Shown here: in pieces, positions 1 through 8,344 of the stretch
Numbering within the stretch: the first letter of the stretch is position 1
How the letters are laid out: every line of letters begins with the position of its first letter
Source of the DNA: Jiangella alkaliphila
Lineage (GTDB): Bacteria > Actinomycetota > Actinomycetes > Jiangellales > Jiangellaceae
Assembly: GCF_900105925.1 (NCBI RefSeq)
Contig: NZ_LT629791.1
Coordinates: forward strand, 4,930,001-4,994,000
Direction: 5' to 3'
Length of the DNA stretch: 64,000 nt
Notes under the pieces: generated by a model
Database searches by the model: none
What the model was told of the DNA's origin: nothing
Seen by the model: only the letters and a program-made list of their open reading frames with translations
Position numbers and translations under genes: made by a program

Positions 1-693
1 GCCGCCGAGGCGCTCGCCGAACCCGCGCAGCGACCGGACCGCGTCGACCTGGACCGCGCCTGGCAGGATCGCAGCACGCGGTTCCGCACCGGCGGCGACC
101 TCGTCACCGTCCTCGTCCGGGTCGACCCGGCGCGGCGGGCGCAGCTGGTGGGCACCGCGCTGGCCGTGCACGCCGAAGACACCGACGCGGACGGCTGGCT
201 GCGGCTGGAGGTGACGTTCCAGGATCGGCGCCACGCCGAGTGGGCGCTGTGGCAGCTCGCCACGAACGCCGAGGCGCTGGAGCCGCAGTGGCTGCGCACC
301 GCCCTGCGCGACCGCGCCGCCGCGACCGCCACCCGCTACGACGTCAGGAGAGATCAGCAACACACCGTGACCGACGAGCAGATCCGCGAGCTGGCGGCGA
401 CGGCGAAGCCCTACAGCCTGGCGGTCCTGCGGTGGGGCCCGGAGAGGTACAGGGACGGCGCTGAGGCGACCGAGCTGGAACACCAGCGGCGCATGGTGTC
501 GCTGCGCGCCGACGGGGTCATCGCGGTCCTGTGCCCGATCGCCTCCGACACGTTGGCCGGCGTGGCCGTCATGACCGTGCCGGCCGAGCAGGCCAAGGAC
601 ATCATGGACGCCGATCCTTGCGTCCGCGCCGGGATGATCGTCTGCGAGATCTACCAGTGCCACGGCTTCCCCGGAGACGCCATCCCCGCGTGA
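1..693 (+). CDS. WYL-family regulator C-terminus fused in frame to a YCII-like domain (5' partial)
   Basis: The frame is open from the first base, so the N-terminus lies outside the window. The first ~115 residues look like the C-terminal extension of a WYL-domain transcriptional regulator (VTVLVRVDP, then GWLRLEVTFQDRRHAEWALWQL, ending in an Ala/Arg-rich helix). Without any stop the frame continues into a YCII-like ferredoxin-fold domain (KPYSLAVLRWGP, a His followed by an 'L-x-x-D-G' segment, then DADPCVRAGMIVCEIYQCHGF). A possible internal GTG start at 367 has AGGAG at 346-350, 16 bases upstream, so two overlapping or adjacent genes cannot be excluded. WYL proteins sense ligands and control transcription. 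YCII domains are small enzymes or dimerisation units of mostly unknown substrate. Fusion is inferred from the continuous frame only. Confidence 0.7.
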   Translation, partial: AAEALAEPAQRPDRVDLDRAWQDRSTRFRTGGDLVTVLVRVDPARRAQLVGTALAVHAEDTDADGWLRLEVTFQDRRHAEWALWQLATNAEALEPQWLRTALRDRAAATATRYDVRRDQQHTVTDEQIRELAATAKPYSLAVLRWGPERYRDGAEATELEHQRRMVSLRADGVIAVLCPIASDTLAGVAVMTVPAEQAKDIMDADPCVRAGMIVCEIYQCHGFPGDAIPA

Positions 694-735
694 ACGGGCC
701 TGGCGAGTTGTTCGAGCTGAGGGCAGGATTCGGAC

Positions 736-1464
736 ATGGCCTTCCTGGACACGCGCGATCCGGTCGCGGTGGCCGCGGTGGCAGCGATCCACTCCGGTGA
801 CATGGAAGGGCTGCGGCAACTGCTCGTGGAGCACCCCGGCCTGGCGACGGACCGCCTCGGCTCCGCGACCGGCATGTCGCGGACGTTGCTGCACGTGGCG
901 ACCGACTGGCCCGGTCATTTCCCGCGCGGCGCCGAGACCGTGGCCGCCCTCGTCCAGGCGGGTGCCGACGTGAACGCCCGGTTCGCCGGCCCACACATCG
1001 AGACGCCGCTGCATTGGGCGGCCAGCACCGACGATGTCGCGGTGCTCGATGCCCTGCTCGATGCGGGCGCGGACATCGAGGCCGGTGGTTCCGTCATCGG
1101 CGGCGGCACGCCGATGTCCGACGCGTGCGCCTTCGCCCAGTGGAACTCCGCCCGCCGCCTGCTCGAGCGCGGCGCGACCACTCTGCTCTGGGAGGCCGCC
1201 GCACTCGGTCTGATGGACCGCATCGAGGGCGCCTTCGCCGCCGAGCCTGCGCCGGACGCGCACGAGGTGACCCAGGGTCTGTGGGCGGCGTGCCATGGCG
1301 GTCAGCGTGAGGCGGCGGCGTACTTCCTCGGCCGCGGGGCCGATGCGGACTGGATCGGGTACGACGACCTGACTCCGCTCGACGCCGCCGACCGGGCCGG
1401 CGCGTCGGACCTGGTCGCGTGGCTTCGTGCTCGCGGCGCCAGATCGGCCCGCGACTTGCGCTGA
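736..1464 (+). CDS. ankyrin-repeat protein
   Basis: A 242-residue cytosolic protein with at least three ankyrin-type repeats: LLHVATDWPG...LVQAGADVNAR, TPLHWAASTDD...LLDAGADIEAG, and a C-terminal LTPLDAADRAGASDLVAWL. The TPLHWAA and GADVN signatures are classic for the fold. There is no signal peptide or membrane segment. The role is presumably protein-protein interaction; no partner is evident. It starts 42 bases after the YCII-like protein on the same strand and may be co-transcribed. The ATG at 736 is the first that precedes the conserved region; the upstream ribosome site (GGGCAGG) is modest. Confidence 0.85.
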   Translation: MAFLDTRDPVAVAAVAAIHSGDMEGLRQLLVEHPGLATDRLGSATGMSRTLLHVATDWPGHFPRGAETVAALVQAGADVNARFAGPHIETPLHWAASTDDVAVLDALLDAGADIEAGGSVIGGGTPMSDACAFAQWNSARRLLERGATTLLWEAAALGLMDRIEGAFAAEPAPDAHEVTQGLWAACHGGQREAAAYFLGRGADADWIGYDDLTPLDAADRAGASDLVAWLRARGARSARDLR

Positions 1465-1473
1465 ACGTCGGTC

Positions 1474-1504
1474 TTGACCCTGTACCCAGGTACGGGGTCG
1501 ATGA
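1474..1504 (+). promoter_or_regulatory. mer-type promoter/operator of the MerR gene
   Basis: A -35 hexamer TTGACC (1474-1479) and a -10-like CGATGA (1499-1504) are separated by 19 bp, the over-long spacer typical of MerR-activated promoters. Between them is an 11-bp inverted repeat, GACCCTGTACC (1476-1486) and GGTACGGGGTC (1489-1499), with one mismatch. Its core GTAC-N4-GTAC is the same arrangement as in classical mer operators. Transcription would begin about at the ATG at 1512, giving a leaderless mRNA. Confidence 0.75.
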
Positions 1505-1511
1505 TGGCGAC

Positions 1512-1925
1512 ATGAGGACGAGCGAGCTGGCCCGCCACGTGGGCGTGAACCCGGAGACGCTGCGCTACTACGAACGCCGCGGACTGCTCGACGAGCCGCC
1601 GCGGACGCCGGGCGGGCACCGCGACTACCCGGACACCACCGTGCGGCTGCTGCGGTTCGTCAAGCGTGCTCAGGAGCTCGGCTTCACGCTGGACGAGGTC
1701 GAGGAGCTGCTCCACCTCGACGCCGGCGGTCCGGACGGCTGCGACGCCGCCCGGGTGCTCGCCGTCGCCCGGAAGTCCGATCTGGAAGCCAGGATCGCGG
1801 ACCTGCAGCGGATGCGCGACGGCCTCGCCGACCTCGTCGAGACCTGCGACCTGCCGCGGGACGACCGCAACTGCCGGCTGCTGGTGGCCATCGAGCCGCC
1901 GCCTCGACCGGAAGGCGGCCGATGA
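1512..1925 (+). CDS. MerR-family regulator with a mercury-type cysteine triad
   Basis: A 137-residue MerR protein. The N-terminal winged helix (residues 1-70) has the usual NPETLRYYERRGLL motif, followed by the dimerisation helix and a metal-binding loop. Cys77, Cys112 and Cys121 are spaced 35 and 9 residues apart, exactly the spacing of Cys82, Cys117 and Cys126 that bind Hg(II) in Tn501 MerR. The ATG at 1512 is preferred over an upstream in-frame start because it falls right after the 19-bp-spaced promoter and gives a normal family length. No merA, merT or merB is nearby, so the regulator appears to control itself and perhaps distant targets. Hg(II) sensing is inferred from cysteine spacing plus operator type. 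Confidence 0.85.
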   Translation: MRTSELARHVGVNPETLRYYERRGLLDEPPRTPGGHRDYPDTTVRLLRFVKRAQELGFTLDEVEELLHLDAGGPDGCDAARVLAVARKSDLEARIADLQRMRDGLADLVETCDLPRDDRNCRLLVAIEPPPRPEGGR

Positions 1926-1955
1926 GCGCGGGGCGCTGAGGGCCGCTGTACTTCC

Positions 1956-2405
1956 TCAGCGGGCGCGGCGCTCCCGCAGCAGCGACACCGACTTGGCGAT
2001 GCGGGCAGCTCGTGTCGCGGCCGTCTTGGCGCCGGCGATCTGGAGCGTGTGCCACGACTGCTTGCTGTAGGAGAGCGTGCGCCAGAAGGCGTCGGCTTCG
2101 GGATCGGCCGCGAGTGCGGCCGCGAAGTCGGCCGGCACGTCGACCTCGCGTGGCGCGGTGTCGAGGCTCACCTCGACCTCGAGGGTCTCGCCGGCCGTGA
2201 CGCCGGCCTCGGCGCGGCGGTCGGCGCTGACGCCGAGCATGAACCGCCCTCCCATGCTCGCGATGGAGGTGCGGAACGTGAAACCGTTGACGGTCACGAC
2301 CACCTTGGGGTGCTTGCCTCCGCCGAGGCCCTCCACGACCGACGCAGGTACCTCGAAACCCGCCGCGGTCTTGCCGCTGGACTCGAGCTCGGCCCGGAAC
2401 TTCAT
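1956..2405 (-). CDS. DUF1905 / YdeI-OmdA-like protein
   Basis: A 149-residue protein with an N-terminal DUF1905 beta-barrel-like domain (residues ~1-80; FRAELESSGKTAAGFEVP, GFTFRTSIASMGGRFMLGV) and a C-terminal YdeI/OmdA-type segment (DVPADFAAALAADPEADAFW, then LSYSKQSW). Family members with both parts are common in actinobacteria; some relatives are annotated as bacteriocin-protection proteins, but the biochemical role is unknown. There are no signal peptide or membrane segments. It is convergent with merR and lies 34 bases downstream of the LacI regulator on the same strand, so it may be transcribed with it. Confidence 0.8.
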   Translation of the reverse strand: MKFRAELESSGKTAAGFEVPASVVEGLGGGKHPKVVVTVNGFTFRTSIASMGGRFMLGVSADRRAEAGVTAGETLEVEVSLDTAPREVDVPADFAAALAADPEADAFWRTLSYSKQSWHTLQIAGAKTAATRAARIAKSVSLLRERRAR

Positions 2406-2439
2406 CGGATGCTCCTCCTCATGGCGGCCCAGGCCGAGT

Positions 2440-3492
2440 CTACGGTCGCTCGCTCGCCACAGCTGCCGGCGGCGGTGCGGTCGAGTCGCGCACCACGAGC
2501 CCGTGGCCGATCACGCGCCGGCGGGGCCGGGCGGAGGGTTCCTTCAACGCGAGCTCGAGGGCGAGGGCGCCCATCTCCGACATCGGCAGCCGGACGGTGG
2601 TCAGCGACGGCGCGAGGTCCTGGGCGACCGCGACGTCGTCGAAGCCGGCGACGGAGATCCGGCCCGGCACGGCGATGCCGTGGGACCGGAAGACCGACAG
2701 GATCCCGATCGCCATGTCGTCGTTGAGGGCGAGCACCGCGGTCACGTCCGGGTGCTGGGCCAGGATCGTCTGAGCGGCCACCTTCCCGCCGGCGCGGGTG
2801 AACTCGGCCTCGACCTGCGGCACCGTCGCGAAGTCCAGGCCGGCCGCGCCGAACGCCGCGGCGACTCCCCCGATCCGGTCCGCGATCGTGGTCAGCGCCC
2901 GCGAGCCGGTGACGACCGCCAGCCGCCGATGCCCCTGGGCGAGGACGTGCTCGGCGATCGCCCGGCCGCCCGCGGCGTTCTCGGGCAGCACCGCGTCGAC
3001 GCCCAGGTGGTGCCGGCCGATGACGGCGACCCGGCCGCCCGCCGCACGGTAGGCCTGCAGCTCCGCCTTGACGGCGACCTGCAGCCGGGCGTCCACGAAG
3101 CCCGACCCGGCGATGACGATCGCGCCCACGCGGCTGGCCACCAGAGTGCGGACCTGAGCGAGCTGCTGCCTCGGGTCGCGACCGGTGTGGCAGATCTGGA
3201 CCATGAGCCCTTCCCGGGCGCCGACCCGCAGCGCGCCGCTGGCGATCTCGGTGAAGTACGGGTCACCGATCTCGTGCACGACCAGCCCCACCGACCGGGA
3301 CGTGCCGGCCGCGAGGCTGCGGGCATGCGGGTTGGCGGTGTACCCCAGTTGCCTGGCCACCTCGCGCACCCGCTCGGCCAGCGTCTCGCTGACGCCGGAC
3401 GCCCCGGACAGGCTGCGCGAGGCCGTCGCGATCGAGACGCCCGCGTGCTCGGCGACGTCCTTCAGGCGCAGGATCCGCGGTCGCTCGGCCAC
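2440..3492 (-). CDS. LacI-family transcriptional regulator
   Basis: A 350-residue LacI/GalR repressor. The N-terminal helix-turn-helix has the hallmark LKDVAEHAGVSIATASRSLSG (broken here at 20 residues) followed by the hinge helix RSLAAGTS. The rest is a periplasmic-binding-protein-like sensor domain (residues ~65-335). It is divergent from the Liv-type importer operon, and a 28-bp palindrome with the GAAAGCGCTTTC core lies between them, so it most likely represses the importer and the dehydrogenase-like gene behind it until a ligand binds. The ligand is unknown. The sensor domain is full length and shows no damage. Confidence 0.92.
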   Translation of the reverse strand: MAERPRILRLKDVAEHAGVSIATASRSLSGASGVSETLAERVREVARQLGYTANPHARSLAAGTSRSVGLVVHEIGDPYFTEIASGALRVGAREGLMVQICHTGRDPRQQLAQVRTLVASRVGAIVIAGSGFVDARLQVAVKAELQAYRAAGGRVAVIGRHHLGVDAVLPENAAGGRAIAEHVLAQGHRRLAVVTGSRALTTIADRIGGVAAAFGAAGLDFATVPQVEAEFTRAGGKVAAQTILAQHPDVTAVLALNDDMAIGILSVFRSHGIAVPGRISVAGFDDVAVAQDLAPSLTTVRLPMSEMGALALELALKEPSARPRRRVIGHGLVVRDSTAPPPAAVASERP

Positions 3493-3572
3493 TCCTCGCC
3501 CCTTCGCCTGTCACCCACGCACGATGGGCGGTTTGTGAGCCTTGCCACGTCGAACCTCCACCCCTACGCTAC

Positions 3573-3600
3573 TGGAAAGCGCTTACGAAAGCGCTTTCCA
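3573..3600. promoter_or_regulatory. palindromic LacI-type operator
   Basis: A perfect 12-bp inverted repeat TGGAAAGCGCTT (3573-3584) and AAGCGCTTTCCA (3589-3600) is separated by ACGA. Each half also contains an AAGCGCTT core, so the stretch holds two overlapping LacI-family sites (the right one, GAAAGCGCTTTC at 3587-3598, is itself a perfect palindrome). It sits between the divergent lacI gene (start 3492) and the importer operon (start 3639), 38 bases upstream of the latter. Confidence 0.85.
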
Positions 3601-3638
3601 GCATGGGACCGACAGTGTTCAGTTCAACGAGGAGCGAC

Positions 3639-4871
3639 ATGACCGTCCCCATTCGTGTTCGCCGCACCGCTCTGGCCGTCGCCGGCGGTCTGGCGCTCAC
3701 GGCGTGTATCAGCAGCGGCGACGATGACAGCCCCGACGCCGAGGGCGGCGACGACCCCATCACGATCGGCATCTCCCTCCCGCTGACCGGCGACTTCGCC
3801 GAGCCGGGCAAGGGCGTCGAGCAGGGGTACGAGGCCTGGGCGGCCTACATGAACGAGAACGGCGGCCTGCTCGGCAGGGACGTCGAGCTGACGATCCTGG
3901 ACGACCAGTCCAGCGCGGACCGGGTCGCCTCGGACTACGAGCGGCTGATCAACGAGGACGGCGTCGACCTGGTCTTCGGGCCGTTCTCCACCCGCCTCGT
4001 GGTCCCCGCCGCGCAGGTCGCGCAGGACTACGGCTTCCTGTTCGTCGAGCCGGCCGGCGCCGCGCCGGAGGTGTTCACCCAGGGCTTCGACAACCTCTTC
4101 TACGCCGCACCTGCGGTCGCCGACGACCACTACAACCACCTGGCCGACGCGATCGAGGCGATGCCCGCGGCCGAGCGGCCCCAGACCGCCGCCTACGCGG
4201 CGATGGACGACCCGTTCGCGATGGGCACCGCCTACGGCCTCAAGGCGCGCCTGGAGGCGATGGGCGTGACGACGGTGGCCGACGAGGTCTACCCGCCGAA
4301 CACCACCGACTTCAGCAGCATCGCGGCGCAGATCGCCAGCACAGACGCCGACATCATGGTCGGCGGGACGCAGTACCAGGACGCGGTCAACCTGATCCTC
4401 GCGCTCCAGCAGCTGGGCTACCAGCCGCGGATGGCGGCGTTCTCGACCGCGCCGACCAACCCGGAGTTCCCCGCGGCGATCGGCGACCGGACCGAGGGCG
4501 TCCTGGCGCCGACCGGCTACACCCCGGAGGCGACCTACCCCTCCAACCAGGAGTTCGTCGAGTTCTACACCGAGGAGTACGGCACCGCGCCGGGTGAGGA
4601 CCAGGCCAACGCGTGGACGACCGGCCAGGTCGTCGCCGCCGCGGTCGAGGCCGTCGGGTGTGCCGACCCGGAGCCCGACTGCCAGCAGCAGCTCATCGAC
4701 TGGCTGCGGGAGAACGAGGTCGACACCGTTGTCGGCCCGCTGAGCTGGGACGCCGAGGGCCGCCCGCAGGGCGCCCATCTGATCCAGCAGTACGTCGGCG
4801 GCGAGATCCGGATCGTCCTCCCGGAGGACGCGGCCGAGGCCGAGCTGATCGTCGAGAAGCCGGCGTGGTGA
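3639..4871 (+). CDS. Liv-type ABC importer, substrate-binding lipoprotein
   Basis: A 410-residue exported lipoprotein. The signal peptide ends in the lipobox LTAC with the lipidated Cys23, followed by an acidic linker (SSGDDD). The mature part is a Peripla_BP_6 (leucine/amide-type) binding protein: PITIGISLPLTGDFAEPG, YMNENGGLLGRDVELTILDD. The ATG at 3639 is chosen over an in-frame ATG at 3603 because GAGGAG precedes it and it gives a normal signal peptide. It is the first gene of a five-gene importer operon. Family members bind branched-chain amino acids, amides, urea or aromatic acids; the LacI operator upstream hints at a different, possibly sugar-derived ligand, which is inference. Confidence 0.9.
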   Translation: MTVPIRVRRTALAVAGGLALTACISSGDDDSPDAEGGDDPITIGISLPLTGDFAEPGKGVEQGYEAWAAYMNENGGLLGRDVELTILDDQSSADRVASDYERLINEDGVDLVFGPFSTRLVVPAAQVAQDYGFLFVEPAGAAPEVFTQGFDNLFYAAPAVADDHYNHLADAIEAMPAAERPQTAAYAAMDDPFAMGTAYGLKARLEAMGVTTVADEVYPPNTTDFSSIAAQIASTDADIMVGGTQYQDAVNLILALQQLGYQPRMAAFSTAPTNPEFPAAIGDRTEGVLAPTGYTPEATYPSNQEFVEFYTEEYGTAPGEDQANAWTTGQVVAAAVEAVGCADPEPDCQQQLIDWLRENEVDTVVGPLSWDAEGRPQGAHLIQQYVGGEIRIVLPEDAAEAELIVEKPAW

Positions 4872-4914
4872 CGGGCACCGGCGGCGGCGCCGAGCCCGGA
4901 GAGGTCTGACCGGC

Positions 4915-5793
4915 ATGTCGCTGTTCGTCCAGAGCCTGGTGCTCGGAATCCTGCTGGGAGGGCTCTACGCCCTCCTGGCGGCGGGCCTCACGCTCTACTT
5001 CGGCGTGATGCGGGTGGTGATGATCGCCCATTCGGCGTTCCTCATCCTGGCCGCCTATCTCGCCTGGGTGTTCACCCGGGAGACCGGCCTCGACCCGCTG
5101 CTGTCCATGATCGGCACGGTGCCGCTGTTCTTCGTCCTCGGCGTCGCGATCCAGCGGCTGCTGATGGCTCGGCTCCGCCCGGCCACGCTGACGATGATGT
5201 CGGTGCTGCTGACGTTCTCCATCGCGCTGGTCATCGAGGGCATGCTCGGCTGGGTCTTCACCGGCACGCAACGACGGATCCAGCTGCCCTACGGCGGCGC
5301 CGACCTCGAGGTGGCCGGCGTCAACGTCGCCGTGGTCAAGCTGATCGCGTTCGGGCTGGCCGCGCTGTCGCTGCTGGCGCTGTACCTGTTGCTGACGCGG
5401 ACGCGCTTCGGCCAGGCGCTGCGGGCGACGATCCAGCATCCCGAGGCCGCCCGGCTGGTCGGTATCGACACCGAGCGCACCGCCGGGTACGGCTTCGGCA
5501 TCGGGCTGGCGACGGCGGCCGTCGGCGGGACCGCGCTGGCGCTGGACTCCACCATCTACCCGTCGCTGCACTGGCACTGGATCGGGCCCCTGATGGCGAT
5601 CATCGTGGTGGGCGGCCTGGGCAGCATCCCGGGCGCCGCGATCGCCGCGATGGTCCTCGGGATCGGGCAGGCGCTGCTCCAGATCCCGCTCAGCACCACG
5701 TGGGCGCAGACGATCTTCTACGTGGCGCTCTTCGTCACCCTCATGGTCCGCCCGCAGGGATTCTTCGGAGGTCGTCTTGCCCAGCGCTTCTGA
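4915..5793 (+). CDS. Liv-type ABC importer permease (LivH family)
   Basis: A 292-residue membrane protein with about eight hydrophobic segments, starting with the LivH-like GGLYALLAAGLTLYFGVMRVV stretch (here the helix begins at residue ~12) and ending with GGLGSIPGAAIAAMVLGIGQ, the conserved loop that contacts the ATPase. It forms the inner-membrane channel with the next gene's product. GGAGAGG precedes the ATG at a good distance. The 3' end overlaps the next gene by 17 bases, supporting translational coupling. Confidence 0.92.
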   Translation: MSLFVQSLVLGILLGGLYALLAAGLTLYFGVMRVVMIAHSAFLILAAYLAWVFTRETGLDPLLSMIGTVPLFFVLGVAIQRLLMARLRPATLTMMSVLLTFSIALVIEGMLGWVFTGTQRRIQLPYGGADLEVAGVNVAVVKLIAFGLAALSLLALYLLLTRTRFGQALRATIQHPEAARLVGIDTERTAGYGFGIGLATAAVGGTALALDSTIYPSLHWHWIGPLMAIIVVGGLGSIPGAAIAAMVLGIGQALLQIPLSTTWAQTIFYVALFVTLMVRPQGFFGGRLAQRF

Positions 5794-6850
5794 CCGGATC
5801 CGCGGGCCGGGGCTGACCGCCGCGCTCAAGGTCATCGGAATCCTCGCCCTCGCCGCGGCGGCGTTGTCGTTCCCCGCGTTCGCCGCGAACCCGTTCATCC
5901 TGTCGGTGGGCGTGGTGATCATGAGCTACGCGGTCCTCGCGACCGGCTGGAACTTCGTCGGCGGGTTCACCGGCTACATGTCGCTCGGCCACGCGGCCTA
6001 CTCCGGCCTCGGCGGCTACGCCACCGCACTGCTGATCATCGAGTCGGGCATCAACCCGTGGCTGGCGCTGGTCCTCGGCGCACTGATCACCGCGCTGATC
6101 GCGGTGCCGGTGGGCATCGCCAGCCTGCGCGTGCGCGGAGCGTCGTTCGTCATCGTCTCGATCGCCTTCGTGCTGATCCTGCAGCTGGTCTTCCAGTCGT
6201 GGGGCGAGTTCACCGGCGGGTCGAACGGGCTGCGGGTGCCACGGCCGTTCGGGCCCGACGTCCTGCGTCCCGAGCAGCACGAGCGCTTCTTCTACCTGCA
6301 CGTCGCGGTACTGGCGATCGCGCTGCTCGCCTGGTGGCTGATCGACCGGTCGCGGTTCGGCATCGGCCTCAAGGCGATCCGCGAGGACGAGGACAAGGCG
6401 CAGGCGCTGGGCATCCCGACGTTCACCTACAAGCTCGTGGCGTTCGTCCTCTCCGCGTTCTTCACCGCGGTCGGCGGCGGGCTCTACGCGCTCTGGTTCG
6501 GCTTCCTCGACCCGATCTTCCAGTTCTCGATCCTCATCGGCTCCTACATGGTGCTGATGAGCCTGCTGGGCGGCATCCGCAGCCTGTTCGGGCCGCTGCT
6601 CGGAGCCCTGGTCGTCGGCTACTCCGTCGAGTTCTTCAAGAACGAGTACGGCGACACCCAGTTCCACCTCGTCGCCACCGGGCTGCTGCTCGGGCTGGTC
6701 GTGCTGTTCATGCCCGACGGCGTCATCCCGGCGCTCGCGGCGCTGCGACGGCGGTTCCGCCCGCAGGAGTCGTCCATCCGCGAGGTCAGCCAGGCCGAGC
6801 TCGCCGAGCAGCGAGATTCCGCCCCGGCCAGAGAGGGGGCGAAGCGATGA
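5777..6850 (+). CDS. Liv-type ABC importer permease (LivM family)
   Basis: A 357-residue membrane protein with the LivM signature: FVGGFTGYMSLGHAAYSGLGGY near residue 60-80, AIREDEDKAQALGIPTFTYK in the cytoplasmic loop and GGIRSLFGPLLGALVVG near the C-terminus. The start is the TTG at 5777, which lies inside the preceding gene and has GGAGGTC just upstream (5767-5773). It is the second channel subunit. Its stop overlaps the ATG of the next gene (ATGA at 6847-6850). The last ~50 residues are a charged cytoplasmic tail. Confidence 0.92.
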   Translation: MPSASDRIRGPGLTAALKVIGILALAAAALSFPAFAANPFILSVGVVIMSYAVLATGWNFVGGFTGYMSLGHAAYSGLGGYATALLIIESGINPWLALVLGALITALIAVPVGIASLRVRGASFVIVSIAFVLILQLVFQSWGEFTGGSNGLRVPRPFGPDVLRPEQHERFFYLHVAVLAIALLAWWLIDRSRFGIGLKAIREDEDKAQALGIPTFTYKLVAFVLSAFFTAVGGGLYALWFGFLDPIFQFSILIGSYMVLMSLLGGIRSLFGPLLGALVVGYSVEFFKNEYGDTQFHLVATGLLLGLVVLFMPDGVIPALAALRRRFRPQESSIREVSQAELAEQRDSAPAREGAKR

Positions 6851-7584
6851 CGAGGATCGGCCTCGCGGCGACCGGGCTGTCGAAGGCGTTCGGAGGTGTC
6901 CGGGCCGTCGACGACGCCACGGTCGAGTTCCACCACGGCAAGATCAACGCCCTGATCGGGCCGAACGGCTCGGGGAAGACGACGTTCTTCAACTGCGTCA
7001 CCGGCATGATCAAGCCCGACAGCGGGCGCGTCACGTACTACGACGCCGACATCACCGGGAAGGCGCCGCACCGGATCGCCCGCGCCGGCGTCGGGCGCAG
7101 CTTCCAGCTGTGCCGGATCTTCCCCCGGATGACCGCGCTGGAGAACGTCCTGGCGGCGGTCCGGCCGCCGAGCCGGGCCCGCCTGCTCGCCTCCGCCCAC
7201 CATCGCGGCGACGTCGCACGGGCCCGGGAGCTGCTGTCCCGCGTCGGCATCGAGCACCTCGAGAGCTCCGAGGCGCGCGCCCTGTCCTACGGCCAGCAGA
7301 AGCTGCTCGAGCTCGCGGGCGTGCTGATGGCCGACCCCGACACGATCATGCTCGACGAACCGGCCGGCGGCGTGAACCCGGCGCTCATCGAGCGGATCGC
7401 CGCGCTGGTCCGCTCGCTCAACGCCGAGGGCAAGACGTTCATCGTCGTCGAGCACAACATGGAACTGGTCATGAGCCTCTCCGACCACGTGATCGTCTTC
7501 GACCGCGGCACCCAGATCAGCGCCGGCCCGCCTTCAGTGGTCCAGCAGGACCCCCGAGTCCTGGAGGCCTACCTTGGCATCTGA
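6847..7584 (+). CDS. Liv-type ABC importer ATPase (LivG family)
   Basis: A 245-residue cytosolic ATPase. Walker A is GPNGSGKTT (about residues 38-46), the signature motif is LSYGQQKLLELA, Walker B is TIMLDEPAGGVNP, and the switch His is in FIVVEHNME. Liv-family ATPases have the YGQQ signature instead of SGGQ, as here. The ATG at 6847 overlaps the permease stop. It energises uptake together with the next ATPase as a heterodimer. Confidence 0.93.
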   Translation: MTRIGLAATGLSKAFGGVRAVDDATVEFHHGKINALIGPNGSGKTTFFNCVTGMIKPDSGRVTYYDADITGKAPHRIARAGVGRSFQLCRIFPRMTALENVLAAVRPPSRARLLASAHHRGDVARARELLSRVGIEHLESSEARALSYGQQKLLELAGVLMADPDTIMLDEPAGGVNPALIERIAALVRSLNAEGKTFIVVEHNMELVMSLSDHVIVFDRGTQISAGPPSVVQQDPRVLEAYLGI

Positions 7585-8332
7585 CCACCTGCTCGAGCTC
7601 GTCGACATCGAGGCGGGCTACGGTCGCGCCGCCCTGGTGCTGCGCGGCCTGACGGTGCGGGTCCCGGCGGGATCGGTCGTGTGCCTGGTCGGGCCCAACG
7701 GCGCCGGCAAGTCCACCGTCCTCAAGGTCGCCAGCGGCATGCTCGCGCCCCGCTCTGGCACGATCCGGGTCAACGGCGAGGACGTGACCGGCTTCGGGCC
7801 GCAGCAGCTGCTGGCCGCCGGCCTCTCGCACGTGCTCCAGGGGCACAGCGTGTTCAAGGAGATGACGGTCGAGGAGAACGTGCTGCTGGGCGCGTACACG
7901 ATCCGCGACCGCGCCCGGATCGCCGAGCGGGCCGGTTTCGTCAAGGACCTGTTCCCCGTCGTCCGCGACCGATGGAAGGCACTGGCCGGAGCGCTGTCCG
8001 GCGGTCAGCAGAAACAGGTCGAGTTCGCCCGGTCGCTGATGGTCAGCCCGCGGGTGGTGCTGCTCGACGAGCCGTCGATGGGCCTGGACCCCAGGTCGGC
8101 GGCGTCCGTCTTCGAGCAGGTGATCCGCATGCGCGACGCGGGAACGGCCGTGCTGCTCGTCGAGCAGAACGCGCGCCGCGCCCTCGAGACCGCCGACCTC
8201 GGCTGCGTGCTGGACCTCGGCCGGGTGCACATCGACGGCCCGGCCGCGGAGCTGCTCCAAGACCCGCAGCTGGCCGAGCTCTACCTCGGCGGCCGGCCCA
8301 CCACGGCACCTTCCCATCCACATCTGAAGTGA
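7574..8332 (+). CDS. Liv-type ABC importer ATPase (LivF family)
   Basis: A 252-residue ATPase with Walker A GPNGAGKST, signature LSGGQQKQVEFA, Walker B VVLLDEPSMGLDP and H-loop AVLLVEQNA (Gln-Asn variant usual for LivF). The start is TTG at 7574, overlapping the end of the previous gene by 11 bases, with GGAGG at 7562-7566. It completes the transporter. A short 12-base gap leads to the dehydrogenase-like gene, so six genes are probably one transcript. Confidence 0.92.
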   Translation: MASDHLLELVDIEAGYGRAALVLRGLTVRVPAGSVVCLVGPNGAGKSTVLKVASGMLAPRSGTIRVNGEDVTGFGPQQLLAAGLSHVLQGHSVFKEMTVEENVLLGAYTIRDRARIAERAGFVKDLFPVVRDRWKALAGALSGGQQKQVEFARSLMVSPRVVLLDEPSMGLDPRSAASVFEQVIRMRDAGTAVLLVEQNARRALETADLGCVLDLGRVHIDGPAAELLQDPQLAELYLGGRPTTAPSHPHLK

Positions 8333-8344
8333 GGGACGAGGACC

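Noticed and set aside
2077-3642. 521-codon plus-strand open frame over the LacI gene
   Set aside because: Antisense shadow of the well-supported LacI gene.
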